Under the pieces are notes generated by a model. The model did no database searches and was not told where the DNA came from. It saw only the letters and a list, made by a program, of their open reading frames with translations. The position numbers and the translations under genes are program-made. From Desulfuribacillus stibiiarsenatis (GTDB lineage: Bacteria; Bacillota; Bacilli; Desulfuribacillales; Desulfuribacillaceae), in NCBI RefSeq assembly GCF_001742305.1, contig NZ_MJAT01000037.1, forward strand, positions 1-64,000: 64,000 nucleotides of DNA, read 5' to 3'. Numbering within the stretch: the stretch's first letter is position 1; each line of letters starts with the position of its first letter. This document shows, piece after piece, positions 62,514 through 64,000 of this stretch.

Positions 62514-64000
62514 TTACTCATTAAAGTATTTCAGGACACCTTGAAAAATTCCTTCCGCTACTTTATCCTGAAACGTGCGATTTCTAGATACTAACTCATC
62601 ATTATAATTACTAAGAAACGCAGCTTCCACTAGAATTGATAGCTGTGGATTTTCTCGTAATACGTAGAAATTCCCTTGTCTAGCGCCTAAATCCTTAAGG
62701 CCATTTTTTTGGACAATTTCCTGTTGAACCAATTTCGCTAGTTTCACGTCATTCCCTTTAGCATTATAGTGATACACTATCGTGCCGTTCACTGAAGAGC
62801 TATGGTTCGTATTATAATGGACGCTTATAAATGCATCTGCCTTATGTTTCGTTGATAGTGCAACCCGTTGAGGAAGGCTTAGAAATATATCTGTGTTTCT
62901 CGTCATAATCACATTCGAACCAGCGGCCTTTAACTTACTTTCTAATAATAAAGAGGTGGACAAACATAATTCCTTTTCTAAAGTCTTAAAATGTGAACCA
63001 ATAGCCCCTACATCTATGCCACCATGGCCTGGGTCGATTACGATCGTTTTACCTTTTAGCAATCCTGCTATAGAGCGGTTGTTTTCCACATTATCGATAC
63101 CTACAGCTTGGACTACCCATCCGGCCACAAAACCTTTCTTAGAATCTGCCAACGCAATCTCGAACCAATCCCCGTGAGTATTGATAATAGTAAATGTATC
63201 TCCCTGATTAACGCTCATTAGAATGTTGTAGCTAGTTCCTGGACCACTACGGATGTTTATCCCTGTTTTCGGGATGACAACATGAGGAGCTTGGCTAATA
63301 GGACTTGATTCTGGAGAACCAGGTTGACTCGTCTGCCCATCTGGTGGAGCAGTAGTACTATCGTTTACCGGTGGATTCTCTTTTTGTTGCTCAGAACTCG
63401 TATTAGAGTTGGTATCTGTTTGTTGTGCATATTCAGAAGCAATCCATCCTGTGTGTTGGTTTGTTTTTACTTGATACCATCCATCTTGAATTTTCAATAA
63501 ATTCACAACTTGTCCTTTTGTCAATTTATCTAAAATCGTCGAAGAAGTGTTCGGTCCTGAACGCAAGTTCAGGATATTAGCAGTGATCGCTACTGAACGA
63601 CTTACATCTGCTGATGCAGCCTGGGATGGCTTTACTTCTTGGTGTGATGTTACAACTACCCAAGAGGCTACCCAACCAACTGTCTGTGGGTTTAACTGGA
63701 TCTGAATCCATTCTCCGTTATTCTCAAGAATAGGATAGAACTCCTGTTTTTTAATCGACGTTACGACAGGGAACGATAAGCTAGGTCCGGTCCGAACGTT
63801 AATTCCGTTGGACACAGCTTCTACTACCTGAACTTTGACAAGTTGGTTCGATTGTATGGTTTGCTCACTAACTAACCAACTAGCAACCCAGCCGAGTTGG
63901 TTATTATGTAATTGAATTTTATACCAGCGATCTTTATCTTCTAAAACCGAAAATTGCTCACCTTTTTTTACGCTATCGATAATTTGAAACTGTGTACCTG
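62514..64000 (-). CDS. N-acetylmuramoyl-L-alanine amidase with multiple SH3b domains (5' end outside window)
   Basis: The frame stays open to the window edge: on the minus strand 63816-64000 encodes a further SH3b segment (VKKGEQFSVLEDKDRW ... LGWVASWLV), so a GTG at 63815 is not the true start. Visible part is ~494 residues: four SH3b domains (edge partial; NGINVRTGPS..; NILNLRSGPN..; TGINIRSGPG..), a Ser/Pro/Gln linker, then Amidase_3 (IVIDPGHGGIDVGAIG, the zinc His and Glu; ISVHYNTNHSS; LVEAAFLSNYNDE). It cleaves the amide between muramic acid and L-Ala; SH3b domains bind the wall. Probably exported, signal not seen. Confidence 0.92.
   Translation of the reverse strand, partial: GTQFQIIDSVKKGEQFSVLEDKDRWYKIQLHNNQLGWVASWLVSEQTIQSNQLVKVQVVEAVSNGINVRTGPSLSFPVVTSIKKQEFYPILENNGEWIQIQLNPQTVGWVASWVVVTSHQEVKPSQAASADVSRSVAITANILNLRSGPNTSSTILDKLTKGQVVNLLKIQDGWYQVKTNQHTGWIASEYAQQTDTNSNTSSEQQKENPPVNDSTTAPPDGQTSQPGSPESSPISQAPHVVIPKTGINIRSGPGTSYNILMSVNQGDTFTIINTHGDWFEIALADSKKGFVAGWVVQAVGIDNVENNRSIAGLLKGKTIVIDPGHGGIDVGAIGSHFKTLEKELCLSTSLLLESKLKAAGSNVIMTRNTDIFLSLPQRVALSTKHKADAFISVHYNTNHSSSVNGTIVYHYNAKGNDVKLAKLVQQEIVQKNGLKDLGARQGNFYVLRENPQLSILVEAAFLSNYNDELVSRNRTFQDKVAEGIFQGVLKYFNE

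Noticed and set aside
63813-63815. GTG at 63815 as start of the amidase
   Set aside because: The frame remains open upstream to the window edge and encodes another SH3b domain, so this codon is internal.

Overview
The window is low-GC Firmicutes DNA from an endospore-forming, Bacillales-like bacterium. Spore genes support this: a cwlJ-gerQ pair, spoVB and a SpoIID/LytB protein. So do a type B RNase P RNA, strong AGGAGG ribosome sites, and the gene order ruvCAB ... queA-tgt-yajC ... spoVB ... comN-secD-secF-yrvD-like-recJ-apt-relA. The respiratory genes (cytochrome bd with its CydDC exporter, a five-heme c-type cytochrome lipoprotein, a dicluster ferredoxin protein) suggest an anaerobe or microaerophile that copes with oxygen. 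A Desulfuribacillus-like organism is my guess, not shown by the sequence. I see no prophage, CRISPR array or intact transposase gene.

Layout. 1-800: 3' end of a 23S rRNA, 5S rRNA, and tRNAs fMet, Glu and Ile. 1-8 kb: small membrane protein, multiheme cytochrome, ferredoxin-like protein, Cu-Zn SOD family protein, SGNH hydrolase, and a two-component system followed by a SHOCT protein and a DUF2680-like exported protein. 8-14.8 kb: Rrf2 regulator and cydABDC. 14.8-19.2 kb: SOS-type Y-family polymerase with a YolD-like protein, then ruvC-ruvA-ruvB-DUF2905. 19.4-33.5 kb: accessory genes (ilvE, radical SAM, nucleoside phosphorylase, a heme-type GGDEF/EAL protein, cwlJ-gerQ, peroxiredoxin, an unusual cyclotransferase-protease fusion). 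33.5-38.2 kb: SpoIID/LytB, queA, tgt, yajC. 38.3-46.7 kb: class V aminotransferase, HAD phosphatase, transporters, HD-GYP, Crp/Fnr, DUF421. 46.7-59.5 kb: spoVB, SCIFF peptide with its radical SAM maturase, comN, secD, secF, recJ, apt, relA, MBL hydrolase. 59.6-60.4 kb: tRNA-Ser, RNase P RNA, and tRNAs Phe, Leu and Ile. The end holds a chemoreceptor and an SH3b/amidase gene that runs off the window.

Most notable observations: (1) a family of about 123-bp structured repeats (a tandem array at 19894-20305, single copies at 5012 and 4313, a divergent copy at 40121) in which flanks and linker are conserved while hairpin stems change in a pairing-preserving way; (2) a SCIFF peptide, too short for usual gene calling, with only five of the six cysteines but with the Cys32/Thr37 cross-link pair kept; (3) a gamma-glutamylcyclotransferase-like domain fused through a membrane segment to a trypsin-like protease; (4) a terminator of the cyd operon that is also a promoter with two LexA boxes for the Y-family polymerase; (5) a GGDEF/EAL protein with an extracytoplasmic CXXCH heme motif; (6) a three-tier hairpin that buries the Shine-Dalgarno of a DUF421 gene.
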